Below are positions 1-11,705 of a stretch of DNA of 64,000 nucleotides, piece by piece. Source of the stretch: Penicillus capitatus (lineage: Eukaryota; Chlorophyta); the NCBI GenBank assembly GCA_965649825.1, contig OZ287705.1, positions 434,001 through 498,000 of the forward strand, read 5' to 3'. The notes below the pieces were generated by a model, which was not told the DNA's origin, did no database searches, and saw nothing but the letters and a program-made list of their open reading frames with translations. The translations under genes were made by a program, and so were the position numbers. The number at the start of each line of letters is the position of its first letter. The first letter of the stretch is position 1.

Positions 1-3000
1 GCATCTGGTGTCTCGTTATCCAGAAGAAAAAAAAAAACAACGAACAAGGCCGTTCTGTTTCCAGAGAGCCACCCGGAAGACCGTGTACACCGGGTTGCAT
101 GCCTGTCTCTGGATGTCCGTATCTCTGCTGTTCTTCCCTCATCGATTGGACGACTTTACGCCTCTGCTTGATGTAAGCGTCGTGCGCGAGACTCGATGCG
201 TCCATCTTGGCTTTCCATTTGTTGAAGCGGCTTCCTCTGGGGATGGACGTCGTCGAATGGGACATCGAGTGGATGTGCTCATCAGACGAGCAGTCACATC
301 ACGTGACGCAAACCGATTGTACGATTCTGCAGTAGATTATCGATTCTCGGTTTTCACGAAGTTAGATCGCCAATAATGAATGGCTTGGGGGTATCAAAAC
401 CTCAGAGGTCTCATTTCTCAGAAGACTGAATCTAGACACCGCGTGCCGGGTAAAGCGCACCAGAAGTTCGCCGCCTTCAATGCTTGTTGCTGCCCAACAG
501 ACGAAATCCGCTTACGAGGGGCGAAATGCTGGAGGACAGGTGATTGACAACGGCACTTTGGGAGGACAATGAATCAAACGCAAATGAGACTATCAAATAC
601 AGAGAACTGCAGGACTCGTGTCATGACTTGGTTGGATACGCGGTCCTTCCTTGTCCAGGTGTCTTTCAGCCCACTAGTACACAGCAACTCCTGCTAGGCG
701 AGATTTTCACGTCGCAATCTGAAAACACATTAGAGTAATATCCAGCACTCAAAGAACTGCTGCCGCCTTCATTATCATCCCAACAGCAGTTGCTGTCACA
801 TCAAGAGACGCTTGTGCGTCGACCAAGTCACGAACGAGTAATGCTATGATATGACAGCAGGGCGAGAAATACGACGTCCTCATCAGTGCTGATGTTCGAA
901 CTCCAAGACGTCTGTCTGTCTGTTTACCTGTCCTCTTTTGAAAAAATATACACAGCGTGGGTAAGGCATTTCAGAAGGGTAGCAGGAGACAAAGACATAC
1001 GATAAACACAAACACGACAAACGCACTGACCCAACCTGACCCTATGCGGCCGACAGTTCGTCGAGGGGAATTCCATAGCAACGCTCTACCTGCCACCTGA
1101 TCTGAAGTTACCCCGACGACAACGACGCGTACGTGGTTCAGAAGAGAAGTCACTCTATTTCATTCTCTTGTCACTCGACGGCATCGAGCTTCATTTGCCA
1201 TTCTCCGGAGCGCTACTCGATCGAAGAAGCGATCACGCTCTGTTGGAAGAACGTCGTCTTGACCGCAGCAATCTCGAACTCGGACCGGCTTCGCGCGGCG
1301 CACCGATGCGTTAGACAAACAGGATATCATCGCTCAGAGGAAGAGCCAGCTGCTCGCGCATTTGCGAAACACGCCAGAGAGAGATTGCACTTTCCCTCGA
1401 GCCAGAAGCGAGACCTTTCTTCTCTGACGCCGCCACGGAAAGAGAACGCGCCTTTTCAGCTGAACTAAGGAAACGCTCGTGGTAAAGGAGACATTTCCGA
1501 TGCGCTCGACCTGGATGGGGACTCAAACAGACGGCTTGTCTTAGGAGAGAACAGGTTGTCGCTTTAAGTTCTCCATCCACTGGACTCCAGAGACATGTAC
1601 AATAAAGCTCGTGCGAGAGTCGAAAGAAAAGGACGACCGGCAGTAAAGTAGAGTTCCTCGATTCTTCTGCACGACGAGCTGTATGCGTCTAGAGTCCGTA
1701 GACAGCGTTGCTGTGGCGTTTTCGAGACAGGTACGATGTTTTCCGTTCGTATAACGCCACTTGTGTCTATCATGCATCCATTTCAGCAAGTGTGTCTGTG
1801 GCACCCTTCTATCAAACGCAAGGTAGTCAAGGTTCAACTCCCGGCGGAAACAGTCTATTGTCACCTCAGATGATCTTCCTCAGGCTCTACTGATGTGACA
1901 CATGCCAAGCAGACCAAACAAGACTGTTATGCACAGAACGAAGTTCTGAGATCCGAATTTGATTTCTTAGCTGGTTTTTCAGAGGCAGTTCACTTTACCT
2001 GCCTCTTTACGCTCAGCCGATTACTTTGTACGGTCTATCGATGAGAGGGCAGCCGTCGATGGCTGCTGACCAAACAGACTCGAGATAGCTTGCATCGTCA
2101 TGCCACACAGATCAGGGCATGTCTGTCTCTTGCTTATCCTGAACGAGGGAGTCGTGACGTTCGGGTCGCGACAGTTCGGTATTCTGGGCCCATCCTACCC
2201 TATGGTGCCACTCACTCTATTGCTCGTACAGTAGGTGCCCAAACGGATGCTGTGCGACAACTGTTTGCTGATAAATTTCATCGGCGCGAGCCGTCGCATT
2301 GAATGTCACTGCAAAGCGACCGAGAATGCGTTTGCTGGACGTTTCCTTAAGTCCTCCGAAACCTTGTTTTTTGCACCTGGCTCCAGAAGCAATTCCGGTC
2401 GGTGAGGAGGCAAGAGCCGCCGCGGCTTCTCAATTCCACTATTTCGACGGGACGCCGGCGGCAGAGCCGTTCGAACGCGGCATCGCCGTCGCGTTCTTCC
2501 CAGTGAACAGGTCCCGTCACTTTGATTCAACGGTATAGACCTTACCAGCTGCACGCACGTCATGTCACGTGGCAGCTATGCGTTGTCCTAGAGTTTTCAC
2601 ACAGCACCTCGATGTTGTCCTTCTTCCGACGCCTTTTTTGCCTCGCACATCCGCGCGGACCGCTCGCGCCCGAACGCGGGCGGCCTGCTGTAAGGATAAA
2701 AGACCGCCCGATATGCAACATAGCTTCACGCCATTGGTCTCACTTTGTTCCTTGACGCGCGTCTGTCAAACAAGAAACTTGACGGCCTACCTTTATTGAA
2801 GCTTATTGCTATCGCCTTTACCTCAGTTTCTACGTAGTTTGTGGTCGACTCAATTGAACGCCATGTCGGCAAACACCGACGCCGCAGGTGAGCGCGTCAC
2901 ATCCGAAGACCCACCCCTTGTCAATGTGCCTTTCGCAGGAGTCCATGATGTTGACGATAAGGATGCCGCTCCTTCGCACATTCCATTCTTTCTCAGCCCA

Positions 3001-4502
3001 GAATACGCAACACCTTGTGACCATTACTCGGAACTCGTCGTTCACGGTAGCTCCATCCATTTTTCTGTACTTTTTTAACGACGGCTTCGTTAACACCGAA
3101 GAACAACACGCCTTCGGCGGGCGACTGTTCTGCGAAGCCATATCTGTGACGACATTTATTGAGGTGACAAAGGAGGTGCGACAGAGTGAGAATGCCGCGT
3201 CACCTCGCCGACTCTTTCCACGCTTCCATATCTGCTACCAACTGAACTCCTCCAGACATCCGTCTACGGAGATAGATCCGCTGGACAACGGGCCTCGATA
3301 TACATGCCCTTGTCTTCTGTCTCTGTGGAAACGCCTTCCTCAGTTCATTCGAACAATGCTGCGATGTATGCTTCGTGGATTCCGGATGAAGATGTCGCCC
3401 CAGAGGGAGGTTTAGCAAACATGCTCAAGACGGCGCCAAGATACACCTGTTTCGCTGAAGATCTCAAAGCAATGACAGTCATGAACAGACAAACGTGGAC
3501 GATGACTACAGGATGCGTCATCAAACAGAGAAGTGGTCCATAGGATAGAATAATTGACGACGTACGAAAAACTGCCTGGGCACTGTTGACTTGTAGACCT
3601 TGAGACTGTATGTATTGTCGTTCTCTCGGTTTTGCCTCTCCACTCTTCTGCAGGGAAGCTTCTTTAGCCAATGAGATATACCATTGACAGACGCACAGCT
3701 GTCCATCTGTACTGCCCCGTTCCGACTTCTCGCTGAGTGCATTGTTCGCCCGCGTTGTTCTATATAACAGGCCCCAACTGCTGTCGTCTCCGCCTCCAGA
3801 CGGTGAACAGCCAGTCGGTCGACGCATCGCGATGCCACCACACAACCATCATCGCGGTAGGGAGAGCCGCCAGCGGATTCTCTAAAACTTCTTGCTCGGT
3901 CATGCATTGATGACGCGCTCTGCTCCGTGTCCGCAGGAGATACGACAGCGGACGGCACGCAGGAGGACTCAGTGGCCGCGGTGAAACGGCCGTCGCCATT
4001 TGCGCGACTTCGCAGCCGTCTACAGCGTCGATGTCTCCGGCCGCCATCCATCGGCTGGTCAACAAACTCGCGCATGGGGCTACTCCGAACGGCAAGGCGC
4101 GGAAGGGCGTCGTCAGACGTGCCACATCTACGGAGTCCACGTCGAACGGCGGTGCCCACAACGACAAGGCACGTGTCGCGAAATGCAGATGGCGACGACA
4201 TGGGTGAAGGGGAATCGTCGAATGAAAATCCGAGTGGCGACGTCGCTGAGAGGAAGGCCGTCGGTAAGGCCGTCGCCTTCTGTGGCGGCAAAACGGATAG
4301 GTTGCGAGCAGGACTCCGCGCGCCCCCTCGCATGGACACGCGCATGGCAACGGCGTCGTCGGAGCCGACTAGCTCGGCTGCCCAACCACAGTGCCCGACA
4401 GACGCGTGGCGCAACGCGTCTTCATCCAGCATCTCAGGCCGTCTCGTGGCGGACGAACGTTCGACTCGCGATCTTCTTGACGCCGACAGAGACACCGGCC
4501 TC
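1..4502. other. No gene assigned; possible 5' part of the downstream pseudokinase gene
   Basis: I see no recognisable domain or convincing exon chain in about the first 3.9 kb; the reading frames there are short and overlapping. From about 3927 to 4502 the plus frame that leads into the pseudokinase gene stays open and is rich in S, R and A. It could be extra N-terminal coding sequence entered through an acceptor near 3934. The opposite strand is also open across this stretch, so openness alone proves little. Confidence 0.4.
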
Positions 4503-6325
4503 ATGGACATTGAAATGAAGCTGGACGCGCTTGAGAGTGGATGCCTGTTCGCTGGAAGGTGCGGTCAGAAGGTGTCTGTCTTCTGTTCACTGCGTCCATC
4601 TTTGGAGCAGGTACCGGGTCCAACCTGAAGTACTTCATGATAGTCCACATTGCCGATATGCAGTGGAGCGGTCGACCGGGCAAGAGGTTTTCCTGAAGTT
4701 CTTCCCAGGAAGTCTGCGTGAATTCGAAAACGCGACGAAAGCGCACAGAGCACTGCAGAACGGCCCCAGATTTGTTTGCAGGTGACGACAGAGATCTTCT
4801 GATGGGAGTCCGTTCACTCATTGGCGTCGCTTGTGCAGGATGCTGGACAGCATGGAGAGCATCCACGGCTTCCCTCCGTGTCTGGTGCTGGAGAGAGGCC
4901 GTTACACACTAGCCGACAGGATGACCGACCGTCAGATGAGTCCTATCGAACAGAAAGCGATTCTGTACTCGGTACGTCGCGTTTGTCGATCGACGTGTGA
5001 TGACGTCTGCGTCTGTGTGCTCAGGTGCTGGAAGCGCTCGAGTACAGTCACGGTCAGGGAATCGTCCACGGCAGCCTGGATTCGACGCACATCATGTGGT
5101 TTGCCGGCGACTTCTCGTGGAAGCTCGTCAACCTGTCGAGCGCGCTGCCCACCGGAGAGTCCACCGTCCAGCCGAACGCATGCAGATACACGTGTCCGGA
5201 CATAACTCAGTCACTAGAGAGAGGACACGGGAGCGTCTGTGCGAAGCCTTCGATGGACATGTGGTCCCTCGGCCTCCTCGCCTTCGAGGTCCTGACCAGT
5301 AAGCCGCGCTCTGAACGATCTCCTCCGCCACCGACTGCGCCTCCCATTCCAGGTTCCCACATCATCGATGCGGTCGGGATTTCAGACTTGATAGAGAAGC
5401 AGTTGGAACAGAAGCCTGTCTCTGCCGAGAGAACCGTCAAGAGGTGGCTGTCGGCCAACCGCAGAGGGCGCATCGAAGACGACCTCGACCAGCAGAGCCT
5501 TCACTTCGTCCGATCGCTGCTGCAGAGAGATCCGGAGAAGAGGAGATCGGCGACGGAGGCTCTGGAGGACGTCCTCTTCCGATCGGCGACAGACGTGTAC
5601 CAGAGAGCCGGCGCCGTGGACGAGGTAGGTGCTGCTCTTTCGGTCGGATGACGTCTGACCGTTGCTCTTCCCAGTTGGCGTTTGAGCATCTGCCGCCGGA
5701 TCTGGATCCTCAGCGGAGCGAGTCGTCGACGCTTCACGCCGTGCACCGCCATCTGAATCGCCAACTGGACGTCCAGCAGTTCGCCGACGACAGCGATCCC
5801 TCGCTTCCGTTCTACGACAGGAAGACCGAAGCGCCCCTCACTTTCTTCGACGACCGCCTTCCGCACGACCCGGTCTACATTCTTAGACTCTCCGAGAGCC
5901 TCCGCCTTCGGATGCGCCTGTCGTACGACCCTCAGCTGCTCCTCCCCGTCGAAGGCATCGCATCCGTCACCGTGAAGGTGCCGGATGCCGAGGAGCAGTC
6001 GCTGGACTTCGTTCAGCGGATCGAGAACGGATCCGTCATCGCCTTGATCTCCTTCGATCCAAAACGCATCCTCTCTCCGACACTGGACTCCATCTCGCCC
6101 TTTTTTGGCCCAACAGACAGAACATACGTCAAGATCGGCGTACGCACGAAGGTGCAGCTCGCTGATAATTCTCCACACGAAGTGGAACTCAGTGATCGTC
6201 TCTACTGCAAAGTCGTGCGTCGCAGTAACCCATTGATCTGGCACAAGTATTTAGGAATCTTCGCGCGGAAGGAGGACAGACGCAGCAGACAGAGTGGAGA
6301 AAATGCTGCGTCCGAATGTCCCTGA
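4503..6325 (+). CDS. Pseudokinase with unrecognised C-terminal beta-rich domain (family A, copy 1)
   Basis: I read six exons: 4503-4558, 4611-4781, 4839-4971, 5025-5298, 5353-5624 and 5675-6325. They join in frame into 518 residues. Residues 1-300 have a protein-kinase layout: the VAIK lysine appears in VFLKFF, a hinge-like LVLERG follows, then MDMWSLGLLAFEVLT (subdomain IX) and LLQRDPEKR (subdomain XI). Catalysis looks impossible: HRD reads HGS, the metal-binding Asn is His, DFG reads NLS, and no Gly-rich loop is visible. Residues from about 310 form a second domain shared with the other copies, with the marks FFDDRLPHDPVYILRL, SPFFGPTDRTYVKIGV and LSDRLYCKVV, which I cannot assign to a known family. 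No signal peptide or membrane segment is seen. The start is the first ATG before a conserved phase-2 intron; an upstream extension is possible. Role inferred: scaffold or decoy, not an active kinase. Confidence 0.72.
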
Positions 6326-6941
6326 AGCCCTTCCTCTCCCGAAGTGTCGTTCCATTCTTTGACGTCGTCACGTGCGAAATCGATGCTCGCACTTCCTGTA
6401 TCCTTCACAGCAATAACACACTCCTGTACAGTCTTCGATCAACCTCGACACTTCGCAAGCAGCTGCCTTGCAGCGACCAACCCGAACAAAGCTGTAATCG
6501 ATCATCGAGTTAATTCACACATATCCCCGTCTCCAACGCACCATCCTCTGCATCTTCAAATGGGCTCTTTCTTTACATTGTTTGAACGTTCATGAAACCG
6601 CAGCCGACGCCTCTGATAGCAGCTGCGGTTCTCAGGGCAAGAGTAGGACAATAAACACGGGCGAAAGTGCATAAAATACAAATCGTTCCCAATTTCGTGT
6701 GATCATCCTGCACTTCTTCTGTAGAAGAAGCTCGAACCAACCATAAGTCTCTCTCCATTGCTAATTCCAACCTTTTGCTCAGATCAGGCCGCGGTGTGCC
6801 TGCAGCATGTATCTTGGAAACGATGATGACGACGCGGTAGAGCATTCCATTCCATTCAAGCTTCGTGCAATCAAGACGGATAGGGTACTGGTACAGGATC
6901 AAAACGGCAGGGAAGACAAGTTGTGTTGTAGGTCAATCGCG

Positions 6942-7737
6942 TCACCACGGCAGCTTCCTTTCCAGAATCATCTTCCCCAAAAGGGGAGCACACTTCAAAG
7001 CATTTCGTTGAGATTGAGGCAACTCTTTCCACCATTGCTTGCATCTCTGAGAGATATAGAGCATTCGAGTCTTCTCGTTCTCTCGGACTTGGCAGAAGAC
7101 TGTGGCAGGAATACCGATCGATCTTACAGAATGGTCGATCGCGACTTCGAGCAAAACGTTCAGCGTCACGTATTTGTCCTCCACAGTGCCCGAAGAAGGC
7201 GAACACTGTTCCAGCCCCGATGGACGGAGGATCGATGCGTTTAAACGAATCGTGATTTCGAGTTGATTTCTGGAGTTTCTGTTTGCAGCGAATTCCACTT
7301 CATGGTATTGGCCATTATCCACTCCCATCTGCACGGTTCTTACTTCAAGCTCCGGTATGAACAATCCGCATTCCTCGAGTGTCAGCAGCAGTCGGCCTTC
7401 CTTGCTTTTCTTCCATATGAATATGTAATCATCTGCATTCATGTAATCGTCGCGCAGCGCGTACGCATCTCTCGATTCTCTTGTGTGAAAGGCTTCAGCC
7501 GGATTGCTGCGCGCTCGAAAGAATTCGACCCGAGCTCCGATGACCTTGAGGACTTCAAATCTTGTCAGAACGTCCGAGGACAGCGACCACTGCCCTGGTC
7601 TGGAACTCAAAGGCACTGCCTGACATCCGAACCCCCTTTCAATGTCCATAGCGATTTGAGCATCGACTCACTTCGAACCTTCGCGAATGACAACCTCTTC
7701 CACAGCAATGGCAGGGGCGCAGTACATCTGGAGACAT
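6942..7737 (-). CDS. Stand-alone copy of the family A C-terminal domain (no kinase)
   Basis: Two exons on the minus strand, 7737-7672 and 7619-6942, are joined by a 52-nt intron with a clean GTGAGT donor and give 247 residues. The first 22 residues are Cys/His-rich (PCHCCGRGCHSRRFE). The rest aligns by eye with the last domain of the pseudokinase genes: DDYMNADDYIFIWKKS, SPSSGTVEDKYVTLNV and PATVFCQV match the FFDD, FGT and LYCKVV blocks. Nothing kinase-like lies upstream, so this is either a natural single-domain gene or a fragment that gained a new start. The tail KQWWKELPQSQRNALK is amphipathic and also occurs in other family members. An ATG at 7649 lies in the intron and is not used in this model. 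Function unknown. Confidence 0.6.
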
Positions 7738-8711
7738 GAGCGACAGACAGTGTGATCGATCTGCCGTTTGAGAGAAGATCGCTTACGTCTGTGCAGAGGG
7801 AGATGAGATCCATTGTCGTTCGCGGTGGCAATTGCGGGAATTCTGTTCGACAGAGATGAGTCCTCAACAGACAACGGTGGTTCGGAAGAATGGGCTGAGT
7901 CATTTTGCCCATCTGTAGCTAAGTTCGGATGACTGAAATCTGCTCCATCGCCTCTTCCATTTCGCCGTCGGAGGCGCTGTGCAGAGTCTCAGAGGAGCCG
8001 CTTCTGCTACTCATGGGGTCGACTGTTGCGTGGACACTGGACCTTACGAGTTTAACATTACGCGTCAAGCGAGAAGATGAATCGGAGACGTTCTACTGCG
8101 ACGATGGACACTGCTTCGCATTGAACGGACGAGTCGACGCGTTTAAGTGTAGCGACTACGCGCGTCGGCCTTGGCTTCGTGGGTAGAGCTTGAAGATTTG
8201 TTGCGCAGCTAGCCGGAGTCCGTTGAAGAGTAACGGACTGTTGACACGAAAGAACAAGAGAGATGTAGACGGGCGGACTGACACACACAACGGAAAAAGA
8301 AGATAGAACTCAAAGGACAAGCCACTAGTGTAGCGCACTGGGTCGGTCACAACACGGTGAAAACTGCTCAGCAGTTTTTCAGAATGGTACGAACGTTGAT
8401 GGCTTGAATACATGCATCGACTGTTGTTTACCGAGAGAGGGCAAGAGAACGTAGAGGTACTGAAATCCGTCGTCGTACCCTTCGGTTGATGTAGACTGGG
8501 GATGTATGTGTATCAGTGTTTGCCGTTTGTGCAGATGTGGACTCGACCGCGTTCTCTGCATACGTAATCGAGAGAGACATCGGTTCTTTCTTTTGCCTTT
8601 GCCGAATCGTGGTCGGCTGCGTGATGCGGAGCGTCACATGTCGCCGACGCAACGCTGTTTCTGAACGGTTATGTCATTAGCTGTCAACACACCTGTTCTC
8701 GACAAAACCAC
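7738..8711. other. Intergenic; nothing assigned
   Basis: Only short overlapping frames are present. An 85-codon frame starting with ATG at 7929 (plus) is the most protein-like but has no recognisable domain or paralogue in the window. Confidence 0.4.
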
Positions 8712-8868
8712 TGCTGTGAGAATTCGCTCGAAAGGGTAAAGGAATGCGCGTTCGCGGTAGGCTGTTCGTTTGTGAAACGTACAGATCGCAGTTACAATCC
8801 TGTGATCCAGCGCGTCCGTTTTTATGTTCATTTTCTCTAGATTATTCTCATCGTATTCCATCAGAACA
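8712..8868 (-). repeat. 3' LTR of the retrotransposon
   Basis: 157 bp, one mismatch to the 5' LTR. The pol stop codon (8861-8863) lies inside it, a saving of space seen in other compact LTR elements. The sequence just before it on the minus strand, AGGTGGGCCCA, is only weakly purine-rich, so the polypurine tract is not obvious. Confidence 0.88.
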
Positions 8869-11452
8869 TGGGCCCACCTATCTTTCGCCGAAATGGTTGA
8901 AGAAAATCTCGATGTACGTTATAGAGGTAAGACCCGTCAGGCAGTTCGATATCCCAACGATGTTCACTACGTTTCTTTGTCAAAACACAGGGAGAAACCC
9001 ACTTCGAATAGAGTTTAGAGTCTAAGCGATCAGCTAATTTGGAGTTGTACCAAGATACTTCCATGCCCTCGTGAATAGGGACATCTTTGACGTTCTTTGC
9101 ATATCTCTTCGCAGACTGCTCGTGTGCTCTTTTGATTCTCTCGTAAGCCAGTTTCCGATCTTTTGCTAATTGCTCATCAGTGGCTAGTCTGTCATTTCTG
9201 TGAATTCCTTTAAGGAGATATCTTGGGCAGAAAAGAGTAGTGCAATGCACTTTTCGATTTATTTCTTGCACACATTCGTTGATGTGTTCGGTCCAGTCTC
9301 CTCTTTTCTCTTTCCAAATTCTCTTTAGACGATTGACGAAGTTCTTGTTGTACGCTTCAATTGTGCCGGCGCTTTTATGTGCATACGCCGGTGTGTGAAT
9401 GATGTCAACGCCGTGTCGCTCACAGAAACTCTCAAACTCTTTTGAGATGAATGCTGCTCCATTGTCACACAGAATACGTTCCGGTGGGCCATTCAATGCA
9501 ATCCAGTTCTTCAGCAGCTTTATAATCTGAGTAGAACACGTTTTAGATGCTTGCGCCGTGCCAAACTTGGTAAATGCATCTATACCGGTTGCAATAAAAC
9601 GATAACCATGCCGTCCTCTAGGTAACGGACCGATGAAATCTAAACACAAGGTATGGTTCGGTGTTGGACTATCTATCATCCCTAAATCTACGTTGTGTTG
9701 CAATTGTCTAAATTGCTGGCAAACATCACAAGTCCGAACAAAACTTTTGACGTCTTCGTAATCATTTTCCCACCTGAACCCATCCGATCTCAAATTCAAC
9801 CACGTCTTTCTAATTCCAAAGTGGCCCTTGTGTGCTCGAGCAATCGCTTCCCTACGCCAACTTTGTGTTTCTTGTTGTACCCCGAGGGTACAAACTTGGT
9901 AGCCCTGGTGTTTTTGGTTGATTTCCGAGGTCACTGGATTAGCCACCTTCCATCGACTGAGTACATCTGCGATCGCATTGTCCTTCCCTTCTACGAAACG
10001 GAAATTCAGTCTGTCTAGTGAAAAATGATGCCTCAGCCAACTGTATTGTCGTTGTATTCTCAAATCCTTGAACTTGTGTAAAAATGTTGGCTCCTTCAGC
10101 CACTCTACTGTGGCCTGGTTATCCGAATATACGGTAACAGCAAATCCCTTTGTCATGTAAAAACATTGCTTTAAAGCTTCCACGATCCCCATCAATTCCC
10201 CCAAAAAACTTCCTACCTTCTCGCTTGTAGCAAACGAACCAAAAACACATGGCTGCAAAGCTGAATTAAACAGGACAAAGCCAAATTGATTCAAAGGGTT
10301 TCCACACCAATCGGTGTACAAATGAAACGGACCCACCCTCTGTAGTGTCAATCTGTATGCATTGATACACAAATCGGTTACTGTCTCTTGAAAAATCTTA
10401 TTCGCTTGTTTGTAATCATTATTTTCTCTTTTAAGAAACGGCTTCAGCTCATTCGTGACATATGTGTATTTGTAGCAATATGGTGCGACTTGTTGACACA
10501 GCCCCACTGCTCTTTGAACGTCATGGCGTGATTCTATACTTGGCAACTTCTGTAAAATGGCTTGCAGCTTGTGGTATGGGTTGATGGTGCCATTATTCAG
10601 TTCTGTACCCAAAAAACTCACGGAGCTCTTGAACCAATCACATTTTTGTATGTTGATCGTCAGACCGTATTCATCAAAACGCTGTAATAGCAGCCTAGTC
10701 TTTTCAAAGAGATCATTCACTGTTTCTCCACCCACTAATATATCGTCAAAATATCTTATCACGTCTAGTCCTTGCAGAATGTGAGTCATTCTATTATTAA
10801 AGAGCTCCGGACTTATGTTAACACCCTGCGGAAGTCTGCGGAAACCATATGTTACCCCCTTCCAATGCACTGCAAAAAACTTAGACAGACTATCGTCTAT
10901 TGGTATTGAACCGTACCCATAAACCACGTCAACAATATTAAAAACAGTCCAACTAGGATCGATTTTACTAATTGCGTCAGCTACCGGGGTTATTGTGCCA
11001 CCCTGACTCCCTTTTAGATATGTGTTGATATCTCTGAAGTCAATAGTCGGTCTTATTTTCCCATTTGGTTTTCTCAAAAAGTTCAAAGGTGCCACGACTG
11101 CACGAATGGCTTCCTCCGTGGATAACACTCGAATGATTTCTTCTTCAAGTAACGACTCTATCTCTTCGGTAATCTCTTTTTCGGTCAAATCGGAAAAATA
11201 GTTTTCTCGCCAGCAAGGTTTAGGCTCAAAATTCCATAATAGATCCCTTTCGCTAACTCTAATACGTAGTAAACTCTCATTCGCTGATCTAACCTTGTCA
11301 CAAAAAACATTCGGGAACATGTCTTTTAACCTCTGTTTCGTGGAGCAGTTGTAGATCCAGATTCCTTTGTATACCGAAAATGTAGTCGTCTGTCCAGTCG
11401 CCTTGTCCGTGTACGAAGTGTCGGATAGTCTCAAGTGTGGTCTTTCTGACAT
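8861..11452 (-). CDS. pol: Retrotransposon Pol polyprotein: RT, RNase H, integrase
   Basis: An uninterrupted 863-residue frame. Reverse transcriptase lies at about residues 85-300, with FRDIN, the VDV aspartate of motif A, LPQGV and the catalytic YFDDI. RNase H follows at about 380-500 with its four acidic positions (YTD, GELMGI, YSDNQ, DNAIADVLSR). Integrase has an N-terminal His/Cys zinc knuckle (HKGH and CDVC) and a D,D-35-E core: CLDFIG, LCDNGAAF and TIEAYNK, with exactly 35 residues between the second Asp and the Glu. The domain order RT-RH-IN is that of Ty3/gypsy elements. No gag, zinc-knuckle nucleocapsid or protease is visible. All catalytic residues are present, so the frame could be functional. 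The N-terminal 80 residues are unassigned. A short frame at 11549-11298 overlaps it (see findings). Confidence 0.9.
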   Translation of the reverse strand: MSERPHLRLSDTSYTDKATGQTTTFSVYKGIWIYNCSTKQRLKDMFPNVFCDKVRSANESLLRIRVSERDLLWNFEPKPCWRENYFSDLTEKEITEEIESLLEEEIIRVLSTEEAIRAVVAPLNFLRKPNGKIRPTIDFRDINTYLKGSQGGTITPVADAISKIDPSWTVFNIVDVVYGYGSIPIDDSLSKFFAVHWKGVTYGFRRLPQGVNISPELFNNRMTHILQGLDVIRYFDDILVGGETVNDLFEKTRLLLQRFDEYGLTINIQKCDWFKSSVSFLGTELNNGTINPYHKLQAILQKLPSIESRHDVQRAVGLCQQVAPYCYKYTYVTNELKPFLKRENNDYKQANKIFQETVTDLCINAYRLTLQRVGPFHLYTDWCGNPLNQFGFVLFNSALQPCVFGSFATSEKVGSFLGELMGIVEALKQCFYMTKGFAVTVYSDNQATVEWLKEPTFLHKFKDLRIQRQYSWLRHHFSLDRLNFRFVEGKDNAIADVLSRWKVANPVTSEINQKHQGYQVCTLGVQQETQSWRREAIARAHKGHFGIRKTWLNLRSDGFRWENDYEDVKSFVRTCDVCQQFRQLQHNVDLGMIDSPTPNHTLCLDFIGPLPRGRHGYRFIATGIDAFTKFGTAQASKTCSTQIIKLLKNWIALNGPPERILCDNGAAFISKEFESFCERHGVDIIHTPAYAHKSAGTIEAYNKNFVNRLKRIWKEKRGDWTEHINECVQEINRKVHCTTLFCPRYLLKGIHRNDRLATDEQLAKDRKLAYERIKRAHEQSAKRYAKNVKDVPIHEGMEVSWYNSKLADRLDSKLYSKWVSPCVLTKKRSEHRWDIELPDGSYLYNVHRDFLQPFRRKIGGPMF

Positions 11453-11532
11453 CTGAAAGGTCAGCAGATTGGTGACCCCAAAGTGCAGTCACCCAGAATA
11501 GGCTCAATCCGAAGAGGAGCAGGCCATGCAAA

Positions 11533-11548
11533 CCTCGCTCCGAAACCA
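11533..11548 (-). other. Primer-binding site for a host tRNA
   Basis: Directly adjacent to the 5' LTR the minus strand reads TGGTTTCGGAGCGAGG. It begins with TGG, the complement of the tRNA 3' CCA end. The plus strand, CCTCGCTCCGAAACCA, has the layout of a tRNA 3' end (5-nt T stem, 7-nt acceptor strand, discriminator A, CCA). I cannot say which tRNA. Confidence 0.7.
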
Positions 11549-11705
11549 TGCTGTGAGAATTCGCTCGAAAGGGTAAAGGAATGCGCGTTCGCGGTAGGCT
11601 GTTCGTTTGTGAAACGTACAGAACGCAGTTACAATCCTGTGATCCAGCGCGTCCGTTTTTATGTTCATTTTCTCTAGATTATTCTCATCGTATTCCATCA
11701 GAACA
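11549..11705 (-). repeat. 5' LTR of the retrotransposon
   Basis: 157 bp with TG...CA ends, 156/157 identical to the copy at 8712-8868. Read on the minus strand it contains an ACATAAAAAC stretch that could act as a TATA-like element. Its last base forms an ATG with the first bases of the primer-binding site. Confidence 0.88.

Larger units (their letters stand above)
8712..11705 (-). mobile_element. Compact Ty3/gypsy-type LTR retrotransposon without gag, minus orientation
   Basis: The element is 2,994 bp, bounded by two 157-bp direct repeats that start TG and end CA and differ at one base (T at 8786, A at 11623). It is flanked by the 4-bp target duplication CCAC (8708-8711 and 11706-11709). 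A primer-binding site adjoins the 5' LTR. The only long frame encodes reverse transcriptase, RNase H and integrase. Only about 96 bp separate the 5' LTR from that frame, so there is no room for gag, and I see no protease D-T/S-G motif. The near-identical LTRs and intact pol frame suggest a recent insertion. Without gag it would need capsid proteins from another element; the reference form could also be longer elsewhere in the genome. Confidence 0.88.

Noticed and set aside
1825-1850. GGTTCAACTCC resembling a tRNA B box
   Set aside because: The flanks do not form a T stem and no A box or acceptor stem lies upstream.
3521-4510. Minus-strand 329-codon frame opposite the pseudokinase 5' region
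   Set aside because: Low-complexity R/S/A composition, overlaps open frames on both strands, no domain or paralogue.
6942-7649. ATG at 7649 as the start of the stand-alone domain gene
   Set aside because: It lies inside a 52-nt interval with a GTGAGT donor and CAG acceptor; the spliced model with ATG at 7737 gives a cleaner junction.
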